Source: Scylla paramamosain
Lineage: Eukaryota; Arthropoda; Malacostraca; Decapoda; Portunidae
Assembly: GCF_035594125.1 (NCBI RefSeq)
Contig: NW_026973702.1
Span: 154,501-218,500 of the forward strand
Length of the DNA: 64,000 nt
Direction: 5' to 3'
The position numbers and the translations under genes are program-made. Under the pieces are notes generated by a model. It saw only the letters and a list, made by a program, of their open reading frames with translations, was not told the DNA's origin and made no database searches. Positions 1-12,824 of the stretch are shown here, one piece after another; position 1 is the first letter of the stretch; each line of letters begins with the position of its first letter.

Positions 1-48
<48 letters not shown>
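1..48. repeat. (TG)n microsatellite
   Basis: Uninterrupted TG dinucleotides at the window edge; the array may continue outside the window. Confidence 0.95.
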
Positions 49-50
<2 letters not shown>

Positions 51-229
51 TGAACCAAACACCTACACGTCTTAATTTTTTTCCCATCCCAGTAACTAAT
101 AAATGCATCTGACCTTTCCCCACATTTTTCCCCTCATCTCCTCCCCTCACCCCATCACCAAGCTTTTTCCTCTTTCTCATTATTAAGAGATGCCAACAAT
201 ACCGTCAAAATTCCCCCACTTCCTCCCCC

Positions 230-268
230 CCACTTACCATCATTCCTCTTTCCCTCTTTCATCTTCCT

Positions 269-325
<57 letters not shown>

Positions 326-845
326 CTCTCCCCTCGCCAGCATTGTCCCGGGGAGCTTGAGACACTCCAGGCGTTAAGGAGAGAGAACAGGTGAGTTATG
401 AGTGAGGGGAGAGGTGAGGGGAGAGGGAGAGGGGAGACAGAGGGGAATAGGTAAGAAGGACGACAGGGAGAGAGAGAGGAAGGAAAGGATAAGAGGCAAT
501 AAAGAGATGATTATGATGATGGCAAAACCAGGTGAGAAAATAAGGGGAAAGTGAGGGGAATTGAGAGTATGAGGGGGAAATATGAAAGTGAATTGAAGGT
601 GATGGAAAAATAAAGTTAAAATAAAAGGAAACAAGGAAAAAAGAGGGAAATTTAACAAAGAAAGGGGAAAAGGAGAAATGTAAAAAAAAGTTACAGAAAA
701 GATGGTGAGAAGGAAAGTGAGGGGAAAAAAGAAGATGGGCGAGGAAAAATGAGAGGGGGAAAAAGATGAGAGGACAAATGAGAGGGGAAACTGAGAGGAA
801 AATTATGATATGTAGTAATAAACGTGGAGGGAAAGTTTTATATAT

Positions 846-941
<96 letters not shown>

Positions 942-1143
942 GGGTAAGTAGAAAACTGCTCCTTCCCTCACTTTTACCTCCATCTTTCTCGACTAAATCC
1001 CTCCTGATTCCCTCCTTTCCTCCTTCCCTCTTCCTAACTCTTTCTCAGCACCTCCTCATCCCTCCCTTCCTCCTCTTCCTCCCTCTCTTCCTCTCCTTCT
1101 CTACCTGCCTCTTCTCCCTCTCTTCACGATTACTACTATAATC

Positions 1144-1225
<82 letters not shown>

Positions 1226-1301
1226 GAAGAAAAGGAATGAAAAGAGCAAAAAAGTAAACAAAGGAACAGAAATTAAAGAAACGAAGAAATACAAAGGAAA
1301 A

Positions 1302-1377
<76 letters not shown>

Positions 1378-1703
1378 ATGTGCGAAGAATATAATTAGTC
1401 ACGAACCTTCTTAAATTACAGACTTGTAGAATAATAAGAATCAAATGAAATTCGAGATAAGAATAATGATGCGAGGAGGAGGAGGAGGAGGAGGAGGAGG
1501 AGGAGGAGGAGGAGGAGGAGGAGGAGGAAGTAGGCAGGGAGGGAGGGGAGGAAGAACAGGTCATTCGTGAGGGAGGAAAATAAGAAAAAAGAAAAGTGGA
1601 AATGAATTAAAGAAGAAGAAGAAGAAGAAGAAGAAGAAGAAGAAGAAGAAGAAGAAGAAGAAGAAGAAGAAGAAGAAGAAGAAGAAATAACTAGAACAAC
1701 AAT

Positions 1704-1750
<47 letters not shown>

Positions 1751-2000
1751 ACAAATAAACAAACAAAAAACAAACAAACAAACAAACACAAAAAAGACAA
1801 AGAATAAAACAAAAGCCAAAAAAAGAAAGAAATGGAAAAAACACTAAAAGAAAAGAAAAAAACGAAAAAAAAGAAAAAAAATGAAGAACAGAAGAAGAAG
1901 TAGAGGAAGAAGAAGAAGAAGAAGAAGAAGAAGAAGAAGAAGAAGAAGAAGAAGAAGAAGAAGAAAAAAAAAGAAAGAAGACCAACAAAAAGAAAAAAAA
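230..2000. repeat. Cluster of about ten different microsatellites
   Basis: Arrays seen in order: (CT)n 276-331, (CT)n 848-937, (CT)n 1150-1222, (GA)n 1304-1374, (GAG)n 1472-1528, (GAA)n 1611-1686, (CAA)n 1703-1750, CAAA-type 1751-1795 and (GAA)n 1905-1965. The DNA between them is also strongly purine- or pyrimidine-biased. The open frames here, such as a 195-codon and a 190-codon frame on the minus strand, are runs of Arg-Glu, Ser, Val or Phe created by the repeats. I do not regard them as genes. Confidence 0.93.
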
Positions 2001-2099
2001 AAGAGATCCATCAATTCCATTCAGATAAACATCATCCCTCCCTCTCTCCCTTCTCCCACCCCCATCACCCCCACAACTTTTCCCCTCACCGTGGCCTTG

Positions 2100-3225
2100 A
2101 CTTTCTTGTAATAACTTGTTCTTTTTTAGAACATAGTGTATTTATCACACAACATGGTCAAGTTGACATTATATTATTTTGTTGACTTGTGTCGTTCATA
2201 ACCACAGGGTTCCATATAAATTGCACAATTGTTCTTCTCTGCATCACTGCATCTTTGTTTATTGATGCCTAATGGTAATAATGGCGTTGTAGCTTTCTTT
2301 ATCAAGTACATTTGAGGCAATAAATATACAAAATATGCTGTGGGATATTATGAAGTTACTGTATGTTATACATTGTATTATTTTTATGAAATGAAAGTAT
2401 TATGATCGTCAAAGACGGTCGGTGTAATTGGTGTTGCCGGTTTGGAAAGGGAAGATGTGTTGGCGCGGTGGACCATCTGCCTCACTCCTCTCACCGTCAT
2501 GCCCATGGTGTGCGCAACCCGGTCATATGGCCTGTTTGGATAATGCTTAATGTTACTATAATGTATAGGTCAATTGTATTTCTTCATTATTCTCTTGATT
2601 AAAATCACGATATTGTTATATGAATGATCATGCATATGAATATCTATACGGGCACGAATGAAACGTGTCCGTATTATGTAAACATGGAACGAGCTATATT
2701 ATGTATAACAAATTCTCTTACATACCAATTAAATGGTGGGGGAGACGATGTAAAGGGGTGTTGGCGCGTAACATTTATGATCTACCCACATTCTCGTCAG
2801 CCTCATCCCCCTTCCCCACCACCTGTGCAAACCAGTAATTAGACGAAAATAAAAATATCCACCTACCTATTCAGACTTATGTATGTTGCACCACGGGTCC
2901 TCTCACTCCTGTACAATGTAGCGAGGCGAAGAACAAATGCCGTCCTGCATCCACGTGGGCAATGGAGCAACATGCCTGACATCGTTGATGGTTGTTGTGC
3001 TTGTAGGCGGGTGTAGGCGGGGCTAGACGAGTACCCTACATTCGTTCGAATGTGCATACGACCTTAGTGACCATGCCTGGCTTCGGCTTAATATACAGGA
3101 GTAAACTCCTTCGTAAACACATATAGCAATATGCTATGTGGGCCATAAATTATGTAGGGGCACTTGTTTTTCATGAAGACAGGTTATGTGCCTGTATTCT
3201 GAAAAAAAGCTTTGCTCTCACACCA
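2100..3225. other. No recognised gene
   Basis: AT-rich sequence with only short open frames. It may include the missing 5' part and left terminal repeat of the piggyBac element that follows, but I could not identify a TTAA-flanked terminal inverted repeat. Confidence 0.5.
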
Positions 3226-3372
3226 GACTGTTTTCAAAGGACACAATGATGATCACACGGGTTTTCAAGACTGCTTTTCCCTTTGATGGTGTAGAAACCT
3301 TACCAGTCTGTCACGAGGACCGTAGAAACATCCTTAAAACCCGTGTAATTTCTACTACAGCCTCTTGAAAGT
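3225..3372 (-). repeat. Dispersed repeat R1, diverged copy
   Basis: Shares the order of motifs seen in the copies at 19.4, 19.9 and 47.0 kb: an aaacccgtgt block, the accgtagaaa block and the ttttcaaaggacaca block, read on the opposite strand to the 19.4-kb copy. Identity is lower than among the other copies. It is non-coding and about 150 bp long, and I cannot name the family. Confidence 0.55.
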
Positions 3373-3629
3373 ATTCGGATGCGGGCAGATATGTTTCCGG
3401 ATACTGTGTAGGGTCTCTATAGACATCTGTTGTGTTTTGCTTTACTCTGCGAGAAATTAACGTGTAAGTTGTGTGATGCGGGAACAGCTAGCCTGGGTGG
3501 ACCTCCCCTCCTTTCTTCTTCCTCGGCTCGCTACGTACTGGGGTGGCGCCGCGCGCCAGTAAGTGATCCAAGCCTTACAGGAAACACTTAGCAAATGACT
3601 GATTAAATTTTTTTCGGCTGTTTTTTACA

Positions 3630-5002
3630 GTGGAAATAATGAAAACCATAGTTGAAGAAACAAACAAATTCTACGGTTTTACGATTGCTTGCAGAGTACT
3701 TTTACCCAACTCTCGCTTCCTAGACTGGCATCCAACAACTGTAAGGGAAATGAATTCTTTCCTGGCACTTATTATGCTGATGGGGCTGAATCTTAAAGAA
3801 AAGTATAAGCTTTACTGGTCGACTGATCCACTTCATCACGTGCCAGTTTTCAGTAAAGTGATGTCAGTAAACAGATTCACTGCCTTCCTGCAGTCCCTAC
3901 ATTTCCATGGCAACACAAAACCCACTGACGATGATAGAATGAGAAAGATACATTTGCAACCGCTTCAAATCAACATTCAGGCCATTTCAGAAGTTGGTTA
4001 TTGATGAAAGTCAGGTACTCTGGCGGGGTCATTTGTATTTTCGCCAGTACATCTGAACGAAGCGTCATAGATTTGGCTTGAAATTATATGTTCCCTGTGA
4101 TTGTGAAACTGGCTTCATATTAGACATGATTCTGTACTTAGGAGCTGGAACAGACATAAACCTAACGCAGGGACTGGGCAAGTCAGGGAGTGTTGTAAGC
4201 ACTATGCTTGAGCCTTATTTGGGTAAGGGACACATTTTATATGTTGACAACTGGTACACCAGCCCTTCTCTTTTTCATTTCCTACACGAAAATATGACAG
4301 GGGCCTGCGGAACAGTGAAAGCAAATAGGAAGTTTATGCCTAAATATCCCTCTAAACTCGTGAAAGGAGAAGTCATCCACAAACAAGCAAATAATAATAT
4401 TCTCTCACTTAAGTGGAAAGACAAGAGAGAAGTTCATTTGCTTACCACTGTTCATGAGGCAAAAATGGAGTGGAGTGAAGACACTGAGCGCTGCACGGGT
4501 ACCTTCATCTGCAAGCCTCAAGGTGTGATTCATTACAACCTAAACATGAGGTTGTTTGATAAAAGTGACAGTATGATGTCGACAGTGGAATGCAAACGCA
4601 AACAATGAAATGGTACAAAAAACTGTTTTTCCATCTTGTTGACTGTGCCACTCTCACGCACACATCCTGTACCAGGGCAGCACAGGGAAGAAGAGAACAC
4701 TGTATAATTTCACCACAGAGGTTGTGAGACAGCTTCTCGAACAGTACTCTGAGCCACGAAATGGGGTAGGAAGGCGTGGGGCCGCAAATGGTGATGACCC
4801 TACACGCCTCACAGGACGTCAATTTCCAAAGAGCATCCCTGCCACGCCGTGTGAGAAAAAAAAGCAGAGGCCTTGTCACGTGTGTCGCACATCAACACAG
4901 CGACCCATAGCACGGAAAGACACGCGATATATGTGTGTGGAATGTAATATTGCTGCTCTCTGCCTAGAACCGTGCTTTGAGCAGTATCATACCCTAAAGT
5001 AA
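3630..5002 (+). pseudogene. piggyBac-type transposase, broken
   Basis: This is a remnant of a cut-and-paste transposase (PGBD-like, DDE_Tnp_1_7 family). Three blocks in different frames carry the family order. Block 1 at 3630-4004 is the N-terminal part, with FLALIMLMGL and a YWSTDPL segment. Block 2 at about 3990-4608 has the first catalytic Asp in LVIDES (about 4003) and the second in YVDNWYTSP (about 4246), and ends in NMRLFDKSDSM. Block 3 at 4724-5002 is a cysteine-rich C-terminal tail with CHVC, CVEC and CLEPCF, typical of the piggyBac zinc-binding end. Breaks: a frameshift near 3,985, a TGA near 4,054 in the IDES frame, and a frame change near 4,600. The acidic N-terminus of a full transposase (usually about 550-600 residues) is missing. 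A polypyrimidine-AG just before 3,632 could be a splice acceptor. No host domestication is implied because the frame is broken. Confidence 0.9.
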
Positions 5003-5147
5003 TGCTAAATGTGTCACATAATCATGTACACAGTGTATGCAACAAATGGAGAAAAATAGGCACAGGAAATAAGTAAGCAGTAAAAAAAATAAAATAAATC
5101 AGGAGAAAAGTTTGTAAGGAATATACTTGTAAATGATTGAATGAAGT

Positions 5148-5796
5148 AAACTCCAATCCCTCCTCAGGATCCCTCTAAGCGAAGGTGCCTCTGGCGTTTT
5201 GCCTCTGTTGGTGGGGAAACCTGAGGAGGCATTTTGCTGATTTTTCTTGGAATGACTACTGCCTCCGTGTCAGAGACCCGTCTCTGTGTGCTGAGCGCAT
5301 AACAGAGGTGATAGTGTCTGGCATGGAGGCGTACATTCCTCACTCTTTTTCTCGACCTAAACCTTCCAAACCTTGGTTTAACACAGCTTGTTCTCGTGCT
5401 ATACATGATAGAGAGGTGGCCCACAAAAGGTACTTAAGCCTTCCATCACCAGAATCTCATGTACTTTATATTTCTGCCCGGAACCATGCCAAGTCTGTTC
5501 TCCAACTAGCCAAAAACTCCTTCATCAACAGAAAGTGTCAAAACCTTTCAAGATCTAACTCCCCTCGTGACTTCTGGCATCTGGCCAAAAATATCTCCAA
5601 TAACTTTGCTTCTTCTTCTTTCCCTCCTTTATTTCAACCAGATGGCACCACTGTTATCACATCTATCTCTTAAGCTGAACTCTTCGCTCAAACCTTTGCT
5701 AAAAACTCTACCTTGGACGATTCTGGGCTTGTTCCTCCCTCTCCTCCACCCTCTGACTACTTCATGCTACCTATTAAATTTCTTCGCAATGATGTT
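5148..5796 (+). mobile_element. LINE family A, internal fragment
   Basis: Nearly identical to the stretch of the long LINE A copy near 48,535-49,180. It encodes the linker between endonuclease and reverse transcriptase (segments such as [20 protein letters not shown]). It is 5' truncated, has a TAA in place of a Lys codon near 5,671, and stops abruptly at 5,796 inside the codons for RNDV, exactly where the palindrome arm begins. It is the outer flank of the left arm and is not present at the outer end of the right arm. Confidence 0.9.
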
Positions 5797-6059
5797 ACCC
5801 TTCCTTTACCTTTCTGTCTGTTTGTTTTCTTCCACATCTTCTCTCTCTTACCTTCTCTTAACATTAACCTCGCTTTTCCCTGCCTGTCCTTTGCCTTGCC
5901 TTCCCATACTCGTATAGCCTCCTGTTGACGGCTCATTACACTTGTATTCTATTACTTTAGAGAAGGCAGGAACCCAGGTGTGTGTGGGAACAGGATGGGG
6001 TGTCAGGTGGCTCACTTCCGCCCGACACCTGACCTAACCTCAATATTTATTTTTCCAGC

Positions 6060-6062
<3 letters not shown>

Positions 6063-6114
<52 letters not shown>
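6063..6114. repeat. (TG)n microsatellite
   Basis: TG array in the left arm; its mirror is the (CA)n at 16,229-16,281. Confidence 0.95.
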
Positions 6115-6117
<3 letters not shown>

Positions 6118-6149
6118 CTGTGTTTGTTGGGATGAGTGTGAGGTGTAAG

Positions 6150-6620
6150 TGACAGGGTGGAATCAAAAGCTTTTCGTCTCATCAACTCCTCTCCTCTAAC
6201 TGACTGTCTTCAGCATCTCTCTCACCGCCGCAATGTTGCATATCTAGCTGTCTTCTACCGCTATTTTCATGCTAACTGCTCTTCTGATCTTGCTAACTGC
6301 ATGCCTCCCCTCCTCCCGCGGCCTCGCTGCACAAGACTTTCTTCTTTCTCTCACCCCTATTCTGTCCACCTCTCTAACGCAAGAGTTAACCAGTATTCTC
6401 AATCATTCATCCCTTTCTCTGGTAAACTCTGGAACTCCCTGCCTGCTTCTGTATTTCCACCTTCCTACGACTTGAATTCCTTCAAGAGAGAGGTTTCAAG
6501 ACACTTATCCACCAATTTTTGACCACTGCTTTCACCCTTTTATGGGACTGGCATTTCAGTGGGCATTTTTTTTTATTAGATTTTTGTTGCCCTTGGCCAG
6601 TGTCCTTCCTACATAAAAAA
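6150..6620 (+). mobile_element. LINE family A 3' end
   Basis: Encodes the C-terminal end of LINE A ORF2 (ESKAFRLINSSPLTD through LNSFKREVSRHLSTNF, stop near 6,522), followed by the family 3' tail with TTGTTGCCCTTGGCCAG and an A-rich end. It is separated from the fragment at 5,148-5,796 by 350 bp of unrelated DNA, and about 1.1 kb of the LINE body is absent between them. The mirror copy is at 15,722-16,188. Confidence 0.9.
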
Positions 6621-6835
6621 AAAAAAGTGTGTTTTCCTCTCTCCTCTCTCCCACTGGCAATCTGAGCTCCACTCCTCACCTTTTCACTCTTCGGCTCCGG
6701 ATTAACATTTTGCCATTCACGGTTCCCAATGTTCAGGTTGAATTCATTAAAACTTTTCCCTGACGACGCTGACACCGTGCCTCTCTCTCATTTAAGGCTA
6801 ATTGGACTTCTGTGGCCATTAAAAAGAATTCAGAC

Positions 6836-6838
<3 letters not shown>

Positions 6839-6907
<69 letters not shown>
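6839..6907. repeat. (GA)n microsatellite
   Basis: GA array in the left arm. Its mirror at 15,424-15,500 is interrupted by several CC steps, so the two arms differ here. Confidence 0.95.
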
Positions 6908-6909
<2 letters not shown>

Positions 6910-7074
6910 ATTGGACATTAAATCTATTACTTATAACTTTGGTCAAGAAAAAAAAGTTGGTAGGTAACGAAGGTACTAAAAAAGCAAGGGACAGGTGAGG
7001 CCAGGTAAGTAGCGTGACAGTAATTGGACACGGAGACAGGTGAGGTACCACAGCAGAATAATGATAGTCAGACG

Positions 7075-7114
<40 letters not shown>

Positions 7115-7175
7115 TAGATGAGAAACTAGATGATGAGATAGATAGACAGACAGACAGATAGATAGACAAAAGATA
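7075..7175. repeat. (GATA)n and GACA microsatellite
   Basis: GATA tetranucleotide run at about 7,075-7,115 followed by mixed GATA/GACA. The mirror is at about 15,175-15,256. Confidence 0.93.
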
Positions 7176-7767
7176 AATAAAAGGATAGGCAGACAGACAA
7201 GCAGGCAGACAAACACACGAGGTGAAATAATGAATGCAAATTGCAGTAGATGAAAGGAAAACCGTTTACGGACCACTTCGCTCTGCAGTGTCAGCGCAAT
7301 AAGTGTCCTCCCCGATCTGAACGAACATATCGCGTAATGATCGAAACACTCAATGGGGGCGTTCGTTTTCATTGTGGTTGTAAAATGTTCCGCAAAGTTT
7401 CAAGTCTGTTCATAATTGGGAGAATATTTAATGAACTATATCTGACGGAGGAACTTGGTCGACATTTCAGTACTTTATGGTTCACACGTTCAACTTTTCA
7501 CGTACTAAAGGTAAACTACATCGACTGTTCTACCGGCTTTTCTCTATAACACACTTCACTCGTCTCCCCCTTTGTTTTATGTATTCCTCCACCATCTGTC
7601 TTTGTTTTCAGTCTTCTGTGCCCATGCGTGTCTTTTTTTTTTTTTTTACAGAGGACGATCATAGGAGTGAAAGAGATAATGTCTTAATTTTCACACTTTT
7701 CCCTCCTTTCTAACTCTACAGTATGAAAAAAGATCTATGATAATTATTATATAATCTTTTCACAAAC

Positions 7768-8205
7768 CCAGTCTGTTTATTTCCACCAATGGTTCCTTAA
7801 GTGATTCACTTGTGTCTTATTTTGAGTCCTAAAAGAGAGTAACATCTAACAGAAGCTAGTATTCATTATGGAGCATCCCAGTCTGTCCATACCTACCAGT
7901 GATCATTTCAGAAACTCACCACCACTTCATTTCAACTCTTTAAGATATGGAAATAAGACCCTAGCTAGTATATGTTTTTCCCTTTACAGAAAAAAAACCG
8001 TCATTATCTTTATTTTCACCAATATTCTTTTCAGTAACTCACCACAGCTTCAGTTCAACTAAACCCATGAAAATAACTCCAAACATAAGCTAGCGTATAC
8101 ATTCTCTTCACACAAACTAAAAAAACACGTTTCATTCCCTGTATTCCCAGCAATGGTCCATTCAGTAACTCACCAGAGCTTCACTTTAACTTTCCCGCCA
8201 AAGAA
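7768..8205. repeat. Diverged minisatellite, about 105-130 bp unit, four units
   Basis: Four related units start near 7,768, 7,876, 8,000 and 8,128. Each has the pattern cc-tgttt/tatt-cc-accaat, then ttcagtaactcacca, then cttca-tt-aact, then agctag. Divergence between units is high, so the array is old. It has no coding potential and is mirrored at about 14,120-14,560. Confidence 0.75.
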
Positions 8206-8541
8206 CACAGACGCCTCGTGAAGTCCTTATTGTGAAAACAAGACGCAGTTCTTCTTTAACCTAACCACGTGTCGCATTCTTTCAAGAGACAAGGAGAACG
8301 CCTTCCAACCGCCCCCCTTCCCTCCGCTGTGTCTGTTCTGTGGCTCAAGGGCGACGAAACTTGAGTGGACGCCTCCTCTTTCAAGTGAACGTGTTGGGGA
8401 GACTGAAACGGGCGGAAACGGAACTACTTCGGAACCGTTCTCAAGTTTGGCGTCGCTTAGGAGATGTTTTGGGAACCCTTTCTGTACTTTATGTTTTCCT
8501 GAATCGCTTCTTCATTACGCCACGGTGTATTGTGTTCACTC

Positions 8542-8544
<3 letters not shown>

Positions 8545-8620
<76 letters not shown>

Positions 8621-8706
8621 ATGCTAAAAATGTCGAGTAAATCTATAGGAAAAAGAAAAATGAGAAAAAATGTAGAAAGCACTGGATTAGAGAGAGAGAG
8701 AAAAAG

Positions 8707-8771
<65 letters not shown>

Positions 8772-8995
8772 AGAGAGAGAGAGAGAGAGATAGTCACGTA
8801 CCATCATACTTAATCATCAGTATTATATTTTTGCTGTCTCTTTTTCTCTCTATCATTTGGTAACGAAGGTAAAAAAAAAAACAGCACATTTATGACGTGA
8901 GAACTGAGCGCCTGCAACCACCGCGACACTTTAAAGCCGCCGTATTGTGGCGCTCGCTTTAATGATGCAGACAGAGCTGATTCGTCATTTTATCT

Positions 8996-9065
<70 letters not shown>

Positions 9066-9126
9066 TGGGAGTTATTTTAAGGGTATTAGTGGCGATTTTC
9101 CACTCTCTCTCTCTCTCTCTCTCTCT
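8545..9126. repeat. (GA)n microsatellites in left arm
   Basis: GA arrays at 8,545-8,617, 8,688-8,790 and 8,998-9,061, then a short CT run at about 9,105-9,126. Mirrored by CT arrays at about 13,706-13,782, 13,531-13,613 and 13,274-13,322 and the GA run at 13,210-13,232, with different lengths. Confidence 0.94.
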
Positions 9127-9419
9127 GCCTTATCTTACTCAATTATTCCACTCCCCTCGCTATTTTCTCCTTTTCCTTGTGTTGTCCCTTTCTCTCCGTC
9201 TCTGTGATTCTTCCCCTCACTGGTTCGTTATCTCCTTTGTCACTATTGTTTTGTGATTTTGTTTTCTTCTCTACTCTGATTATTTTTTTCTTTTACAGCT
9301 TCGTTCATTTTCTTTAGTGCTTCAGTGTTTGAGATTTCTGTTGGACAAGTGTTTCAGTGTTTGTTTATTTAAATTCTCGTGTGTTTGCTATCTGGTTTCT
9401 ATTTTTCATGGTGGGAGGA

Positions 9420-9420
<1 letters not shown>

Positions 9421-9494
<74 letters not shown>

Positions 9495-9570
9495 ACCATC
9501 TAATCTCACATTTATTTAGATTCCATAATGTTTGTTATCTAATTTGTTCTTATTTTTCTGTTTTTATGGT

Positions 9571-9626
<56 letters not shown>
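9421..9626. repeat. Two (CA)n microsatellites
   Basis: CA arrays at 9,421-9,492 and 9,573-9,626. Mirrored by TG arrays at 12,829-12,911 and 12,655-12,746. Confidence 0.95.
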
Positions 9627-9629
<3 letters not shown>

Positions 9630-10530
9630 CTGTCTCAGCTCAGCACAACACGGGGTCATCGATCTTACTGTATTACGTCACAAGTTGTCCCAAATATAAC
9701 TTTTCACGACCACTCACAGCTCGTAACATTGTACACGGTCAGGAAACTTTTTTTACTATAACCTAGAGATATATTTGTACACAGTTATGGCTCCAATTTC
9801 TTCTTTATGCTTTATATATGAAGTTTTACGTAAGAACTGTGACTGAAAATACAACTTTTATTTATATTTATTTAGTTTTCAAGGTTGTTGGATATTTTTA
9901 TTTGTTACATTCCTGAAAATTTAAAGACATTTGCTTATATATTTATTTAGTTTTCATCGTTCATTTATTTATTTATTTTTTTGTCACATTTCTAAAAATT
10001 TAAAGCGATTTGCCATTTAATATTCACGAATCTAGACATCACTTGCTGTTTTCCCTCTCACCATCACCACTACCGTCACCACCGCCACCACCACCACACT
10101 CTCCACCTTCTTCCTCCTCCTTACCACTTCATTTCCTCTTTTAAGGCACGAATACCCACACCAACCTTCCTATTCCTTCTATCCATTCCTTCTAGTTCGC
10201 CTCTGTATTATTACCCGTTTCTTTCTTGTACTCCCCCATCTCACACGCCTTTCACCTTTTATTCTGATCCTTATTTATCTCCTCTTCCTCTTCATTTCCA
10301 TTCCTTTTCTCCATTTCTCGGTCATTCCCCGTTTTCCTTCTCTTTTCTCTCTCCCATATCACACTTCGTTCTCCTTTTATTCAGGTCCTTCTAATCTATC
10401 TCCTCCTCCTTTTCCTTTACATTTCTTCCTCCAGTCATTCTAATCTATCTCCGCCTCTTCCTCCTTCCTTTGCAGTGTCCTCACCACGTCCCCAAGCCTC
10501 CCTATCACCTCTTTCCTTGTGTCCTCCCTC

Positions 10531-11744
10531 ATTCAAATAAATATATATCTCTTAACAACAAACAACAAAATTAAAATAAATAAATAAATAAAAACGCATT
10601 TCCCACCGTAATAAACTTTTTTCGGCTTTCGACTTCACGAACATCAATAATTAAGGAAAAAATGAGAGAGAGAAAAAAAAAAGCAATATGTTTTGAGACT
10701 CGAGGCGGGAGGCTACACGTTAGATAAGGAGGGAGGGAGAAAGACGTGCCTGGGGAGGGAAGTTATCGTGAAGGAAAGGAAGGAATGTCGGAGGGAGGGA
10801 GGGAGGGAGGGAAGAAGGTGGACATGGAGATGGGGAGGTGGGAGGGAGTGGGAGGATAGAGGAGAGGAAAGAAGGTAAGGAATGAGGAAGGGAAATGCAC
10901 AGGCAGAGACAAGGATGGAAGGAAGAGGAGGAAAGAAAACAAATAAATGAAGAGGAAAAGAAAAGTAATGGAATTAAAGCAAGAATAACAAAATCGAGAG
11001 CAAGTAAGACAAGGAAAATATAGTTAGGAAAAACAACACTGAGAATAAGAATGAAAAAGACAACTAGAAAATAAGTAAGAACAAGAACAAATAAAATAAA
11101 ACAAGAATAAAAATAAGAAATACAATAACAGCAACAACAACATAACCACAATCTTCACCACCTCCACCACCACCAACAACAACAACACCACCACCACCAA
11201 CAACAACAACAACAACCACACCAACCCCATAACCACTGCAACACCACCAACACCATCACCACAATCGAACCACAACAAAAAACAAAAGCAATCACCAGAC
11301 ACACCCTCTCCTCAATCCAATCCACCCCAAAGGAAGGAAAAAAAAGAACAAAAAAAAAAAAAAAACACCAGATCGAGGCACAGACAGGACACTTTAGTAC
11401 GTACACAAAATGATACCGCCAGTTTTTCCCAAGGGCTCGGGGGCCAGAAGGTTTAGGTTAGGTTAGGTTAGGTTAGGGTTAGGTTAGGAAAGCCAGTTTT
11501 TCCCAAGGGCTCGGGGGCCAGAAGGTTAGGTTAGGTTAGGTTAGGTTAGGTTAGGTTAGGAAAGCCAGTTTTTCCCAAGGGCTCGGGGGCCAGAAGCGAT
11601 ATATTTCCGTCACACAAAAGTAACGGAAAAACCCAAAAAACAGTGTCGTTACTCTGATAAGACAAGACAGCCGAGGAGATGGAGGCTCGCGGAATGAGAG
11701 GGAGGGGGAAAAAGGGGAGGAAGAAAGACTTGAAGGAACTTTAA
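10531..11744. other. Spacer between the palindrome arms
   Basis: About 1.2 kb found once. It contains an AT-rich start (AAAT-type repeats), a purine-rich tract with GGGA repeats at 10,720-10,900, a CAA/CCA trinucleotide-rich stretch at 11,120-11,290, and the TTAGG-bearing units at 11,418-11,596. No gene is recognised. Confidence 0.85.
11418..11596 (+). repeat. Three 72-74 bp units carrying TTAGG runs
   Basis: A 33-bp block beginning GCCAGTTTTTCCCAAGG occurs at 11,418, 11,492 and 11,564. The first two blocks are each followed by a run of TTAGG (about 11,453-11,488 and 11,525-11,560, seven to eight repeats each). The third block has no TTAGG run. TTAGG is the ancestral arthropod telomere repeat. 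Here it is interstitial and part of a larger tandem unit. Confidence 0.9.
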
Positions 11745-12652
11745 GAGGGAGGACACAAGGAAAGAGGTGATAGGGAGGCTTGGGGACGTGGTGAGGACAC
11801 TGCAAAGGAAGGAGGAAGAGGCGGAGATAGATTAGAATGACTGGAGGAAGAAATGTAAAGGAAAAGGAGGAGGAGATAGATTAGAAGGACCTGAATAAAA
11901 GGAGAACGAAGTGTGATATGGGGAGAGAAAAGAGAAGGAAAACGGGGGAATGACCGAGAAATGGGAGAAAAGGAATGGAAATGAAGAGGAAGAGGAGATA
12001 AATAAGGATCAGAATAAAAGGTGAAAGGCGTGTGAGATGGGGGAGTACAAGAAAGAAACGGGTAATAATACAGAGGCGAACTAGAAGGAATGGATAGAAG
12101 GAATAGGAAGGTTGGTGTGGGTATTCGTGCCTTTAAAAGAGGAAATGAAGTGGTAAGGAGGAGGAAGAAGGTGGAGAGTGTGGTGGTGGTGGCGGGTGGT
12201 GACGGTAGTGGTGATGGTGAGAGGGGAAAACAGCAAGTGATGTCCTAGCTTCGTGAATATTAAATGGCAAATCGCTTTAAATTTTTAGAAATGTGACAAA
12301 AAAATAAATAAATAAATGAACGATGAAAACTAAATAAATATATAAGCAAATGTCTTTAAATTTTCAGGAATGTAACAAATAAAAATATCCAACAACCTTG
12401 AAAACTAAATAAATATAAATAAAAGTTGTATTTTCAGTCACAGTTCTTACGATAAAACTTCATATATAAAGCATAAAGAAGAAATTGGAGCCATAACTGT
12501 GTACAAATATATCTCTAGGTTATAGTAAAAAAAGTTTCCTGACCGTGTACAATGTTACGAGCTGTGAGTGGTCGTGAAAAGTTATATTTGGGACAACTTG
12601 TGACGTAATACAGTAAGATCGATGACCCCGTGTTGTGCTGAGCTGAGACAAG

Positions 12653-12654
<2 letters not shown>

Positions 12655-12748
<94 letters not shown>

Positions 12749-12824
12749 ACCATAAAAACAGAAAAATAAGAACAAATTAGATAACAAACATTATGGAATC
12801 TAAATAAATGTGAGATTAGATGGT

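Larger units (their letters stand above)
5797..10530 (+). repeat. Left arm of large palindrome
   Basis: The whole interval is repeated as reverse complement at 11,745-16,547. The order of all landmarks is mirrored: CCTTCCTTTACC start, (TG)n, LINE A 3' end, (GA)n, GATA array, minisatellite, several (GA)n, two (CA)n arrays, the ATTTATTT-rich stretch, and the CCTCCCTC end. In compared unique stretches (for example 8,340-8,480) only single-base differences were seen, mostly one-base indels. The left boundary falls inside LINE A at 5,796/5,797. Confidence 0.95.

Noticed and set aside
396..1988. Long Arg-Glu, Ser, Val and Arg-rich open frames
   Set aside because: They are translations of dinucleotide and trinucleotide arrays.
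11453..11560. Chromosome end
   Set aside because: Only two short TTAGG runs, embedded in larger units with unique DNA on both sides.
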